From: Symbiodinium kawagutii
Lineage: Eukaryota; Sar; Dinophyceae; Suessiales; Symbiodiniaceae
DNA length: 64,000 nucleotides
Reading direction: 5' to 3'
Assembly (NCBI GenBank): GCA_009767595.1
Contig: VSDK01023828.1
Location: 12,483-76,482, forward strand
Part shown: in pieces, positions 28,483 through 40,005 of the stretch
Layout: each line of letters opens with the position of its first letter
Position numbering within the stretch: position 1 is the first letter of the stretch
The notes under the pieces: generated by a model
Database searches by the model: none
What the model was told of the DNA's origin: nothing
Seen by the model: the letters and a program-made list of their open reading frames with translations, nothing else
Program-made: the position numbers and the translations under genes

Positions 28483-31400
28483 GTCTTCATCGTCATCATC
28501 TTCATCGTCTTCATCGTCTTCATCGTCTTCATCGTCTTCATCTTCATCATTTTTATCTTCATTGTCATCGTCATACTCAGGCAGTTGCTGGCGGCGTGGT
28601 CCGGCGTCGATGAGGGCCAGCAGGTTATCGGCCTAGACCACTACGAGCGCGGGCCTCTCCAGTATGCCGGCACCAGGGCCTCGGACCTGGTGCAGCATTA
28701 CTGGGCGTTCGAAGGTCGCTGCGCGGCTGTCGACCAGGCCTACGGCGGAGGCCGCGCCGACGTGGTCGAAGCGTTAGAGCTGCCTGGACGCAGCTAGAGA
28801 GAGAGAGAGAGAGAGAGAGAGAACATCCTATTGCAGGATTCTTATGGGCCCTTGCTTTGTCATGACATTTTTGGAGAATGTGTAGAGTGAATCCATTGTT
28901 ACATTGGGGATCGGCTGCGCTTTGGTTGGAGCGTTGCCATGGCCGGGTGCAGCATTACTGGGCGTTCGAAGGTCGCTGCGCGGCTGTCGACCAGGCCCAC
29001 GGCGGAGGCCGCGCTGACGTGGTCGAAGCGTTAGAGCTGCCTGGACGCAGCTAGAGCGAGAGAGAGAGAGAGAACAATGGTAAATCCCCACAAGCATCCT
29101 ATTGCAGGATTCTTATGGGCCCTTGCTTTGTCATGACATTTTTGGAGAATGTGTAGAGTGAATCCATTGTTACATTGGGGATCGGCTGCGCTTTGGTTGG
29201 AGCGTTGCCATTCTACAACGAATTGATAGTTGGCGACATGACGCAGATATCAAAAAAAGATACGGGTTATTGATTGCAATTTTAGGTGACCGCAGCAAAA
29301 AGCCAGAAGCGATGAAAAAGACTGATAGAAATGATGCAGTTTACAGGGGATCTTCTACTTTGTCTTGGTTGACTGATTGTTGGATCGCCAAGAAGGTCGG
29401 TTAAGATTGATATTTTCTATGTCCACAATCGAGCACAGGAGTCATATGCGCCAGTAGAAAGCGCTTCTGTGAGAGCCGCGCTCACGGTGGGGTACTTCGG
29501 CGATGGTTTGTTTGGGTGGTTGTAGGATCACTATCATTTTCTTCCATTCATCGTTGATTCTGTTCAACAGGATCAAGTTTATCTTCTTCACAGGCTTGTA
29601 GTCCGTAATGGCAAGCCCGTCTTCTGGGCCGTTGGAGCACTTCTAAGAAGGAATCGATGTCTGTGGCTGGCGGCCCAGCCTGGCTCGTTTCTGTCCACGT
29701 AGGATCAAGTACAAAGTTGTCCTTCCAGTCCTTGTTGGTGTGCAGAAGGTAGAACAAGCTCTGCGTAATTGTTGATTGCTAATTGATTTAAATTTTGAAA
29801 ATTTTTTGCAATTCTTCAAAGAATGAAACACAATGGTTTTTTCAAAAATATTTTGCTGAATCTCGATATCAAAATGATTAATTTTATCCGTGTTCTAGAA
29901 CTATAGAATTTTCAAACTTTTTCCACAATGCTTTAAGTTTAAGAATCCTAAGTTGCTATATTTAATTGTCAACCATGCGTGTGATTTTTCCACCAGCCAT
30001 GCGAATCAGTTTTATCCCACCACATGTGTGTGGGTCATTCTACGAAGCTCGTATAGTTAACGTCAAAAATTGACAATGCGAAGCGGCTGTAACAGGGGTA
30101 TGCTGCATTTGTACACCATTTGAAAAAATTAATTTTGCTAAATCGGCAAAGTCTCCAAAGTCAAACGCCCCGTCTCCCTACATTGTGTTGAATGCTCAGG
30201 TGCAAGTGATTGTGCCCTGACTGATGGCAGCGGGAGCCGGGGAGTGACAACAGATGGAAATTCCATTGTAGGGTAGGTATCCGGCAACTGTAGCAACAAC
30301 ACGAAATAGTAACATCAACCAGTATAAGCGACACAAATCAACCAATCCAATGGGTGTCAACAACAAAAACATTGAGTATGGCGAATATATCCCCGCGCTG
30401 TTTGTTTTTCTGGCATGGTTCCATTGAAATGCCTGCAATAACACTAAGCCAATATGCAGTGCAAACTCGACCTGTCTCAGGATGTTTGGGGCGTCCATGG
30501 TATGGGAGGCTTCATGGGCACAGTGTTGCTTGGTGTGCTTGCCGATCCTGAAGAATGTGCAAACCTCACTGTTGCACCAACCTACTGTGTGAATCCAGGC
30601 GCAGAATGGGCCGTCGGGGTGCGTTTTCGCTCGCATTTGTGGCAAGGATTGAAACGCGTGAAGGTTGGGATTCGTGCTCTCTTGGCCCTTAGAAACGACA
30701 AGATGTCAGTGGTAGTATTGGAAACATGAACCGAGTATCCTCAAAATCTTTCGTGATGCATCACCATGATGGTCAAAAATCAAAAGGCATGGACCTTCGT
30801 TGAATAAGCTTCTTTTCTTGAAACTTGTTGCTCTCGAACCACCTACCATGAACAGATGAAAGTTAGTTAGGATCCAATGATTCAGTTCAAAATACCCCGA
30901 GTTAGGACCCGAACAACCAGCGAATCATGAGCTCACCCTGATAGTCTTAATAAGTTTTTTTGGTCGTAGTTTGGAGTTCGTTGTGTTGTTGGTAACAGTT
31001 CATGTTGCGATGATTTGGAGATGTCTTGCGAACGGCGCAGGCACTGCCATTGCTTCCTGGGAGCAGTTGGGCAAGCAAAGTGCTGCGGCGCTGCTTGCAG
31101 CTGTGTACTCGGTGGTTGTCACCCTGGTGATTCTGAAGGCACGACAGGGCGTCAACAAAAGCAACAGAGAACTGGAAGAAACCATGAACAGTTCACGATT
31201 GGTGTTTTGTTTCCTGGTGGAAAGAAAACTTTTTGGCAGGCTTCGGTTTCCCCCTATATTTTGCCACCAGCCAACGTTACCCAATAGCTGCAAGAAACTG
31301 AGATTTTGATCCTCCAGGTAATCATTGGGGGGTTTGACCACCGTTTTCTACCTGACAGCTTGAGTAAGTTTAGTATTCCTAAGATGAATGAATCAGGACG

Positions 31401-31603
31401 GAAGAGGTGGTTTGCAGAGACTTTTTGCACTGTTTGCTTGTTCCGATCTTGTTGGGATGTGCCAGGCCATCGATATTTGCATTCCACTGAAGCCAAAGCA
31501 CGCGAATTTGGACCTCGGAGAGCATGGTGAGACTGCTTACCATAGTCCCATCCGTCAATACATCCCAGAACCCAAGAAGATTTCTGGAGAAACCATGGTC
31601 TGA
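22744..31603 (+). CDS. Ammonium transporter (Amt/Mep/Rh family), copy 1, 11 exons
   Basis: Exons: 22744-22863, 23044-23123, 23320-23436, 23628-23704, 23909-24012, 24204-24383, 24639-24720, 25533-25813, 30481-30598, 31041-31138, 31466-31603. They join in consistent phase to 464 residues plus TGA. Family marks: [35 protein letters not shown], the Amt signature [53 protein letters not shown], and C-terminal [12 protein letters not shown], the regulatory tail conserved in the family. The pore twin histidines are His198 and His353. It is a polytopic membrane protein (about 11 helices) moving ammonium across the plasma or symbiosome membrane. Donor sites are GT (introns 1, 2, 4, 5), GA (3, 8) and GC (7, 9, 10); intron 6 is ambiguous. 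The N-terminus is short and the start not certain (an alternative acceptor lies at GGGCAG|GTCCTTTCC). Intron 8 is 4.7 kb because of an inserted retroelement. Confidence 0.85.
24805..25370. repeat. Inverted-repeat satellite insertion in intron 7 of copy 1
   Basis: Absent from the same intron of copy 2. Contains TCTCCCACTTTGTCTCCC-type words and a longer motif (CTGTGAGATCTTGTCACGAC then ATGGATCTG) twice forward (about 24920 and 25035) and twice inverted (about 25140-25165 and 25200-25230), so it can fold back on itself. TTTGTCTCCC resembles the unit of the 18.4-20 kb minisatellite. Confidence 0.7.
26072..27366 (+). pseudogene. Non-LTR (LINE) reverse transcriptase fragment
   Basis: Frame 26072-26743 encodes the RT core: [20 protein letters not shown] (motif A region), [20 protein letters not shown] (motif B, as QGDPLSP in intact LINEs), and [11 protein letters not shown] with catalytic YMDD-type residues. 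It stops at TAG 26741. After a frame change it continues at 26862-27366 as a C-terminal region ending with [18 protein letters not shown], resembling the Cys/His end of dinoflagellate LINE proteins. Motifs before the fingers, and the endonuclease, are missing. 5'-truncated and dead. Confidence 0.8.
27640..28376 (+). pseudogene. Element-associated coding fragment
   Basis: One frame from about 27700 to a stop at 28374, broken by TAG at 27975-27977. Encodes [57 protein letters not shown], then an acidic and lysine-rich stretch ([18 protein letters not shown]). The first part resembles N-terminal portions of dinoflagellate LINE ORFs, so this may be the start of a second element after the first one's end. 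The family assignment is a guess; the coding character is clear. Confidence 0.45.
28427..28570 (+). repeat. TCATCA / TCTTCATCG microsatellite
   Basis: (TCA)n followed by (CATCGTCTT)n. The poly-His and poly-Ser open frames over it are artefacts. Confidence 0.9.
28688..29215 (+). repeat. Tandem duplication of a 255-270-bp GC-rich unit
   Basis: Unit 1 about 28688-28942, unit 2 about 28945-29215. Each has a GC-rich, coding-like block ([17 protein letters not shown] then [17 protein letters not shown] and a TAG), a (GA)n run, then CATCCTATTGCAGGATTCTT ... GTTGGAGCGTTGCCAT. In unit 1 the coding-like block extends upstream ([20 protein letters not shown]). It looks like a gene fragment or exon captured into the insertion; I do not recognise it. 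Confidence 0.7.
29216..30187. other. AT-rich part of the insertion, no gene seen
   Basis: No protein-like frame and no repeat family recognised. Probably the remainder of the intron 8 insertion. Confidence 0.4.
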
Positions 31604-32439
31604 AGCTGATGCGACCGACTTTGAACTCTAGCAGACTCTTGTTCTTGTGACACCTGCTTTGCAAAGGAACACAGGGTCTATTCGGTGGCCAGATATTGGT
31701 CAGCCAATATTTGAATTTTATTATCTCTTGTGCGGTGCAAGCGCGGCTGCTGAGAGTACATCAACATCATCGTGGAAAAGAGAAGGTCCTTGGAGCTTAA
31801 CTCTGGAGCAGCCATCTTGCCTTTTAGTCTCTTGCGGCCACTGCACGTATATAGCTTTGGCCTCTGCACGATTTTGATGGTGACGCTGTTTCAATGCCAC
31901 CATCGTTTTGCTTCGAGGGCGCCATTGCGTCTTCATGTGCCAAAATTAGGCGGCTGTATAGAAAGCTGAAGCGGAATGACGTTTACCGGTAGTGGAGCTG
32001 CCAGCTTGTTGATCCTGACGCCTGTGCGCTTCAAAGTTCCAGAAGACAAAAACACTCTGATGACGGTGTGCTGGATAAAGATTTCATGCTACAAAGGTAG
32101 ACACTTCCACTAAAAACGTACTAGAACCATCAGAGCTTGCAGATGGTTGGGATTCTTGCTATCTATGGTTAACTTGGTGACAACCTCTGTGATTGTTCAA
32201 ACAAGACCCGCTGAACAGGCTGAGAGAAAGTGGCAGCCAACATTCTTTATCATTGACTTCAAGTTTGTTGACTGTGCTTGCATTGGTATATCTTTTCTGT
32301 CCATTGTAACCAATTTTTCTATATAGGTGTTTACGTACTATACCTATGTGGACTGCACTGCAAGACCTGGTAAACGGTCAAGTAAAGTACTGAATTACGG
32401 AATCTCTGCAATTCGTACAACCTGCTCAGTCTCATAGTA

Positions 32440-35400
32440 GCATTGAAGCTTTTGTCATTTTCGAAGTGCAGTGCTTGTGTTGAATTTTGGCTGAAAGCCA
32501 TTTGTGCTGTCAGTGCTTCGCAGTTCTGAGTCGGAGGCACGCGTTTCTGCAAGTTTGGTTTCGAAGTGTTTGGGTCACCATCTGTTTAGGGTGCAACACC
32601 CTTATGGATGACCGGAAGTCGTTGGCACTTGCTGTACGTGGTTGTATGAAATGTGGCCATCATCTTGGAATCTCTGGAATCAGTCAACCATCATGGGCAT
32701 TCCAATAAGATTTGATATGGTTCATTTTCTGAGCCGAAATGTCTCCATTTTTGCTGGGCAGGTCCTTTCCGCAGACATGGCGGTGGAGTTAGTGAGCACG
32801 GCGTTTATGATGGTTGGGATCTGAGAAGCGACAAGAGCACTCGAGATCCGTGAGGAAACGCATGTAGTGAAGTTTATAGCAAACAGCTCTTGACGCAGAC
32901 GTCGAACCACCAAGAGATTCTACTGACGTGTGAGCAGATTCGCAGTCACCACATCCTTTTGAAAGGCTTGAAATTGTGACCTGGGCAGGTGTGCATGGCT
33001 CTGGTTCAACTGATGACGCCTGGTCTAGCATTCTTCTACGGTGGTCTTGTAAAGGCCGGCTCAAAGATGTAAACCACAAGAAGCGAACGCGTCCACATGT
33101 CAACGGATGTTTGAGCAGCTATTTAGGTATTCTTTTTTGGGGTCAGGAAATGTGTTAAGAGTTTCCATGACAAAACTCTGACTACTTGCTGTTTCCTTGA
33201 ACGAACGTGATCTCTTCTGTTCAATTTCTAGCTGCATGTCTTTGCACCAGGACACCAGTGTTCTGACGATGATGATGCAGAGCTTTGTGTCAATGGGAGT
33301 GGCCAGCATAGTCTGGTTCGTCGTGGGTTTCTCCTTGTGCTTTGGAGACACTTGGTACTTCATTGGTGACCCCAGGAGCGAATGAGACGTGGAGTGCAGC
33401 CAAAAGTTTCTACAAAACAAGAGCATATGCGAGTGTGATAGGCAGGCGTACAGCGAAGACTGAATCCGAAAAGCGGTCAAAACTCAGAGCCTGGTTTCCA
33501 AGTCTTTCCAAATCTTTCCAAATCTTTTGGCTGTTTTGAAGTTGTTGGATGCACTTCATCAGAGTTTGCCATGCAGGACCTACGCGGGCTTCCGCAACCT
33601 CAACGTCAACGAAGCACTACCGGAGCAGACCATCCCAGGCCTTCTCTTTGCAGGTGCAGCCGACGACAAGCCACAGCATCTTCCGTACCCTGAAAGAACG
33701 AACCTTTCATGTTTGGACATGTGGAAAGTGGAAAGAACCTTACTCATCAGGAGAGTCGAAAAAGAAGAAACTTGCTTATCAACAAGGGTTGTTTGCTTGT
33801 TCCTTTGTTGAAGAAAACATATTGGCCACACCTGGTGCTTTTCACCATTAAAAGTAACGCAGAAGTGTTGAAGTGACAAGAATCCTGTCATTTTGCAGGC
33901 TATCAAGGAATGTTTGCCGTGATCACACCCGCTTTGATGACGGGAGCCTTCGCCGACCGCTTCCGTTTCAAACCCTACTTGATCTTCATCGCTGTGTGGC
34001 TCGCTTCTTGGTTCAACTGTATGTAGTCCCGGGATTTCCCGCAGCATCCTATCATGCAACCTATTTTTTTCAACTGGATTTTCAACTGCTGAAAAGAAGC
34101 ATGTTTGTCAAGCAATTGCTGCATGGTCACCAATTTTTGCATGTTTGATCATGGTTGTATTAATGTGTCATCTTGTTGAAGCATTCAGTTGCTGAACTGC
34201 ACTTTTGCCCGTGGATTAGATCTTGGTCTACGCTCCATGGTGCCACTGGATCTGGGGCGGAGGCTGGTTGGCACAGTGGGGCGTTTGGGACTTCGCAGGA
34301 GGCATCGTTGTCCACATCACAGCGGGCTTTTCAGCCCTGGCCAGCTTGATTGTGGTGGGCAAGCGAGAAGTCGCCGAGGAAGAACTGGAGGACAACAAGC
34401 TCTTTTGTTGGGGTGGTTTGGTGGAGTTGCATGACGTGGCGTTGGGATTGAATCACGCGCAGAGTTTGTGAGAGCTCTTCGGAATCTTAACGTGATAACT
34501 GATTTGTGAGGTGAACACATGGGGTGAGGATGACCTTTTTTGGTTTTGAGCATTCTGGAGCATGTTTCATTAAAAAGTCGCTGATAGGATTCAGAAAATG
34601 GGATGTACCTCTGCTGTTTGTGCCCGGTCATGGCCGGTCTCTTGCGCAAGGACCATGACCGACCCCACAATGTGCCATTCGTTGCCCTGGGCACTGCTTT
34701 GCTGTGGTTCGGCTGGTTTGGCTTCAATGCAGGCAGAGCGAGAAACGGAACAGTCGGACGGGTGGTGTACATGGTAGTGCCAGACCATGCCAAATTGGTG
34801 GCTTTTCTGGTCTATTCTTTGGGACCAGCTTTTCTCGGTTCGGTAACAGCCGTGTGATCGGCTTAGCTTAGTGCCCGGCAATCTTTTGTTTTCCAGTTTC
34901 GACCATCCATTCCAAGCTCAAAGCAAAGCCTTAGCTTCTTTTCCTTCCCCTCCTCAGATTGCAAGCTTTGCGCAGGCTCTGCTCTGGCGACCAGTGGCAC
35001 TGCTGTTGGTGCTGCCATCAATTCTGAGATTGCAGCTTCAGTGTCGCTGTTTCTCTGGTTGATCATCGATTGGGTGCACCATGGGCGTCCCGGGCTGGTG
35101 GGCCTTTGCGTGGGTTCGATTGCAGGCTTGGCCACTGTGACCCCAGCAGCTGGTTACATTCAACCCTGGGGGGCCTTCATTTTGGGATGTGCGGCTGCGA
35201 CACTTTGCTATGCTTGCTGCGAGCTCCGGAAAAAGCTGGGATTTGATGATGCACTTGAACTTGGGCAGCAGTGTGGCAGCGAGGCACCGTTTTCTCCGTT
35301 TCTAACTGTTAAAAACATAATTGAGCAGCTAGTACTGTAGCGCGGGGTTTGATATATTTTTTACAATGCTCGGATGCACGATGCCTTCACTGGCAGCAGC

Positions 35401-37163
35401 AGGAGCCGGACAGCGTAGCAACAGCAAAAGCAACACAAATCAACAAATCCAGTGGGATGTGTCACCACGAAACACGAGGGTGTTAGGAGTATATCCCTTT
35501 CATTTAAACACCTACACAACACCAGGGCAAGGTTCGGGGCAAGCTCAGCCTGTCTCAGGATGTTTGGGGCGTCCATGGTATGGGAGGCTTCATGGGCACA
35601 GTGTTGCTTGGTGTACTTGCCGATCCTGAAGAATGTGCAAGCCTCACTGTTGCACCAACCTACTGTGTGAATCCAGGCGCAGAATGGGCCGTCGGGGTGC
35701 GTTTTCGTTCGCATTTGTGGCAAGGATTGAAACACGTGAAGGTTGGGATTTGTGCTCTCTTGGCCCTTAGAAACGACAAGATGTCAGTGGTAGTATTGGA
35801 GACATGAACCGAGTATCCTCAAAATCTTTCGTGATGCATCACCATGATGGTCAAAAATCAAAAGGCATGGACCTTCGTTGAATAAGCTTCTTTTACTCGA
35901 ACCACCTACCACGAACGGATGAAAAGGTAGCTTAGGCTCCAATCTCATTCAGTTAATAAGACCCAGAGATCTTTTTGGCTTCGATTCATAGATTGTTGTC
36001 CAGGATTCCGATCCACCAAGGCCCCGAACAGCCAGCGAATCATGAGCTCACCCTGATAGTTTTACTACGTCTTTTTTTGGTCGTAGTTTGGAGTTCCCTA
36101 GTGTTGTTGGTAACAGTTCACGTTGCAATGATTTGGAGATGTCTTGCGAACGGCGCAGGCACTGCCATTGCTTCCTGGGAGCAGTTGGGCAAGCAAAGTG
36201 CTGCGGCGCTGCTTGCAGCTGTGTACTCGGTGGTTGTCACCCTGGTGATTCTGAAGGCACGACAGGGCGTCAACAAAAGCAACAGAGAACTGGAAGAAAC
36301 CATGAACAGTTCACGATTGGTGTTTTGTTTCCTGGTGGAAACAAACTCTTTGGCAGGCTTCGGTTTCCCCCTATATTTTGCCACCAGCCACCGTTACCCA
36401 ATAGCTGCAAGAAACTGAGATTTTGATCCTCCAGGTAATCATTGGGGGGTTTGACCACCGTTTTCTACCTGACAGCTTGAGTAAGTTTAGTATTCCTAAG
36501 ATGAATGAATCAGGACGGAAGAGGTGGTTTGCAGAGACTTTTTGCACTGTTTGCTTGTTCCGGTCTTGTTGGGATGTGCTAGGCCATCGATATTTGCATT
36601 CCACTGAAGCCAAAGCACGCGAATTTGGACCTCGGAGAGCATGGTGAGACTGCTTACCATAGTCCCATCCGTCAATACATCCCAGAACCCAAGAAGATTT
36701 CTGGAGAAGCCATGGTCTGAAGCTGATGCGACCGACTTTGAACTCTAGCAGACTCTTGTTCTTGTGACACCTGCTTTGCAACGGAACACAGGGTCTATTC
36801 GGTGGCCAGATATTGGTCAGCCAATATTTGAATTTTATTATCTCTTGTGCGGTGCAAGCGCGGCTGCTGAGAGTACATCAACATCATTATGGAAAAGAGA
36901 AGGTCCTTGGAGCTTAACTCTGGAGCAGCCATCTTGCCTTTTAGTCTCTTGCGGCCACTGCACGTATATAGCTTTGGCCTCTGCACGATTTTGATGGTGA
37001 CGCTGTTTCAATGCCACCATCGTTTTGCTTCGAGGGCGCCATTGCGTCTTCATGTGCCAAAATTAGGCGGCTGTATAGAAAGCTGAAGCGGAATGACGTT
37101 TACCGGTAGTGGAGCTGCCAGCTTGTTGATCCTGACGCCTGTGCGCTTCAACGTTCCAAAGAA
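32440..37163 (+). repeat. Tandem duplication, unit 2 (compact)
   Basis: Head-to-tail copy of unit 1 without the large insertions. Introns are recognisably homologous, with many small indels. Confidence 0.92.
32693..36720 (+). CDS. Ammonium transporter (Amt/Mep/Rh family), copy 2, 11 exons
   Basis: Exons: 32693-32812, 32989-33068, 33259-33375, 33577-33653, 33899-34002, 34220-34399, 34651-34732, 34976-35256, 35559-35676, 36159-36256, 36583-36720. They total 1395 bases, 464 residues plus TGA, with every phase matching copy 1. About seven residue differences from copy 1 were noticed (for example Lys/Arg in exon 1, Glu/Asp in exon 3, Ser/Thr in exon 4, two in exon 8, Asn/Ser in exon 9, Thr/Ala in exon 11). 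All signature motifs and both pore histidines are kept. The intron 5 donor is GC (CTC|GCTTCT), where copy 1 has GT (CTC|GTTTCT). Both copies look functional, so the duplication may serve dosage, as in other dinoflagellate tandem arrays. The start codon is as uncertain as in copy 1. Confidence 0.87.
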
Positions 37164-37206
37164 GAAAACAAGCTTGACAAAGTGTTTTTGTGGACAAGAT
37201 ACCCAG
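36721..37206. other. 3' flank of copy 2, still homologous to copy 1 until 37163
   Basis: Matches 31604-32045 almost base for base, including short open frames in both strands that I read as non-coding. It probably contains the 3' untranslated region; no clear polyadenylation signal is identifiable in dinoflagellates. Confidence 0.5.
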
Positions 37207-37310
37207 ATGGTGGTTTCTCAAGATAGGGCACCCCAAGAATGGATGGGTCATTACTATGAATGGTTACTGTTGGATGATTTGGGGGTACCCCCTATTTTGA
37301 GAAACCCCCA
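37207..37310. mobile_element. MITE-like inverted-repeat element, copy a
   Basis: Left end TGGTGGTTTCTCAAGATAGG, right end CCCCTATTTTGAGAAACCCC, about 104 bases. Its ends are inverted and it shares the core seen in six more copies in this window. Confidence 0.75.
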
Positions 37311-40005
37311 ATTAAGGATATGTGGGTGCCTCCGCTTTGGGTTTGAGTGTTTGGTTTCATTAGCAGGGCCCTCATACGATCAGTTGCAAACAACATTTGA
37401 TTGAGAGGGAGGGAGCTAGTGATAGATTTTGGGACCCAAAAATGATGGTCCTCCGACAAAAGCGACCATAGCAAGCGCCTAGATCCAACTTGCAGTTGGT
37501 TGGGGATATCACTCTTCACCTTGAAGTGGGGCTGAGAAGGTCGACCCTCAGTGAGGTTTGATCAGGGAACGAGCTTCGACACCACATTGGAAGAGCGTGT
37601 GCCCATATCATCAACTGTCGAGCCCCTTGTGCTTGCTTTGGTATCCTGGTGTTACTCATATAGTGTAGAGGATCATGCATCCAAGGCACCGTTGTCTGTA
37701 CAGGTTGGTGAACATGTATGCCTTGACATTTCATCAAAAGGTGTGTAGAATTTGGTCCAAACTCTTTCTGATGAGAAAGTGATTTCGACAGAAAGCTTTG
37801 GCTGCAAAAGTGCATGATCCAAGTGGGAGCACAGTGAAATCAGTGAAGTCAACTTAAGTTGATTTGCTGCAAACTGAAACAGCTCAGCATTTTCCAGACA
37901 TGCAGAGCACCCAATTCCAGGGACACACGCCCCTCAGCAGTCGCAAGGGCCAAAGAACTGGCCCTTTCGAATGGAGACGCAGCGGCAAAACCACCGATCT
38001 TTGGAGGTCACAGCAATTCATGGCGGTGGCAGGTTGGAATTGCAAGAATCGATTAGTAGTTGATCACTGGTTGATCAATGGTTGATCAATGGTTGCATAA
38101 TGGTTGATTAATGGTTGATTAATGGTTGATCTATTTTCAAGTAGGTTCTATTGCTGACTGTGATGGGAAGCCCAATGGAATCTATCAATCAACCAGAACC
38201 AATCCTGAAGAGGTTTTGGACACTACCAAGTTAGTCAGTTGGTGTAGGGTGGAACATGGTGGAGCCCTTGATCTCACCAGTCCGGAAGTGTTAGGCCGAT
38301 CCCTAGTCTGCTCAGGATGTCCCTGTTGGCATTTTCTTCTCATTGCAATCACTTGCTGGTGAAATTCAATCCATATTTTTTTCCGGTCCCGCCAACTCTC
38401 TCTCTCTCTCATTTTTTTTTCTCTCTCTCTCTCTCTCTTCTCAGCAAATCATTAGTTAACCCTTCTTAACCATAAACTGGTCACCAACCAACTATTACTC
38501 AACCATTAATTCACGCTCTTGTGTGGGTCCAGGCATCATTTCCCAGGGAAGTTTCCGGTGTCAGGTGATGGTGGAAGCGGCGCGGAGTGCTGAAGTGCCG
38601 CACGACATGGGGTTCTTCCCCCATCGGGTGGTTTCCATGGTCGTTATCTTGATCCTACTTGGGAGAACCATGGAGAAACCCAATTTCATGGATATTGATG
38701 GGGTTTTGCAATGTTTGAAGTTAAAACCACTTGGTGTTTAAGGTTTATACAACTAGTCGAAACCATGGGTTTTAAGATCTTTGAAGTTCAAACCACTTGG
38801 TGCCTTTAAACAGTCGATCAACGGATCCAATCTCGGAGAATCAACCAATATCAACTACTCATCTCGAAAGCAGCTGAGTGTCCAGCCATCGGGTCTTTTT
38901 GCGGCTGAGGATCATTATGCCTTGGTGGTCAATGAAGCGTAGAGGGCAATGAGTGGATTCGCTAAATTCAATCTACTTGCAAGTCAAATGACAACATTTC
39001 AAATTTCCCATGGAAGTGCACCTATCGGCCATGCTTAGTGGCTTAGTGGTGAGAAACATACAATTCATATTTTTGGAGTACAACTGAAGCCGTGGAAAGA
39101 TCAACGCTTTGTTCGTGGTTTTGATTTGATTGCAGCACCTTCATTCTTTAGAGGCAGTCAATGGAAGTCAGTGTTTCAATGTGCAGGACGGGTCTTTCCA
39201 TGTCGCCAACAGGAACTCCTGAAGCTGTTTCTAGGTCAAGCCGTGTGGACTGGGCCACACAAAGGGCTGGCACAAGATTGTCCAAAGCCACAGAAACAGA
39301 CGAGGGCAATCCATATTGCAGACCTCAGAAGCCAGGATGGTCATGAGCCAAGAATTTACACGCCTTTTAAAACCATAAGCCCGCCAGCCGTCAGCAAACG
39401 CCATGGGCTGTGAGACCCGGAGAGGCAATTCCACCAGATACATCTGTGACACCAGCATGATATGACTCGCCTATGCGATCTTAAGTACCCAGCCTACTCC
39501 ATGCAGTTTGCGCAGAGACTCAAGAGAATGTAGAGCTGGACGCCAACAAGTGGGAAATCCAGTCATATTCCTCAATGAGTTGCTGGGATAGCCCGTGTCA
39601 CTGAGCACCCCTGATCAGTTGGTAGCGATTTTAGACTGGTGTGCTTGGAATCACAGATGGCATTGTGGAAATTCAACAAAAACAACCCAGTGATTATGAG
39701 ATAGTTCGTTTTTAAGGCGTTCTACTTCAGCAGCTGATTGTGATGACTATCATTTGCGATTGAAGCGCCTATCCCTGAACAACTACCGCGGTCCCCTTGG
39801 CCTCCTGCCTATTCGGATCCCCTTGGCCTGGCTCATGCAGCCTGGAGTCCCAGCAAGGGGAAGGCAATCTGCAAGCGGTGACATATCTAGGTAGTTTTAT
39901 TAGCAATGATTAATCGTTCATAGAGGTTAAAAGGAAAGAAAGAAGTGATTAGTACTGGTTAATACTGGTCAATGGTGGTCTATGCTGTTCCTAATCCACA
40001 ATTGG

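Larger units (their letters stand above)
25915..30188 (+). mobile_element. 4.3-kb insertion in intron 8 with LINE remnants
   Basis: The intron of copy 2 matches the left side to about 25910 and the right side from about 30188; everything between is extra in copy 1. It contains a non-LTR reverse transcriptase fragment (26072-27366), another element-like coding fragment (27640-28376), a TCA microsatellite, and a duplicated GC-rich block. Exact ends and target duplications cannot be fixed because the flanks are diverged. It is on the same strand as the host gene and does not disturb exon phase. Confidence 0.7.
22491..32045 (+). repeat. Tandem duplication, unit 1 (with two insertions)
   Basis: Homologous to 32440-37163 throughout exons and most introns. 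It starts around the shared TAGCATTGAAG word, about 250 bases before the first exon, and ends after CTGTGCGCTTCAA (about 440 bases beyond the stop codon). Offset between units changes from 9949 to 5117 because unit 1 carries extra DNA of about 0.56 kb in intron 7 and 4.3 kb in intron 8. The units are separated by about 395 unrelated bases. Tandem head-to-tail gene copies are typical of dinoflagellates. Confidence 0.92.

Noticed and set aside
28380..28636. Poly-histidine and poly-serine open frames
   Set aside because: Direct translation of a TCA/CATCGTCTT microsatellite.
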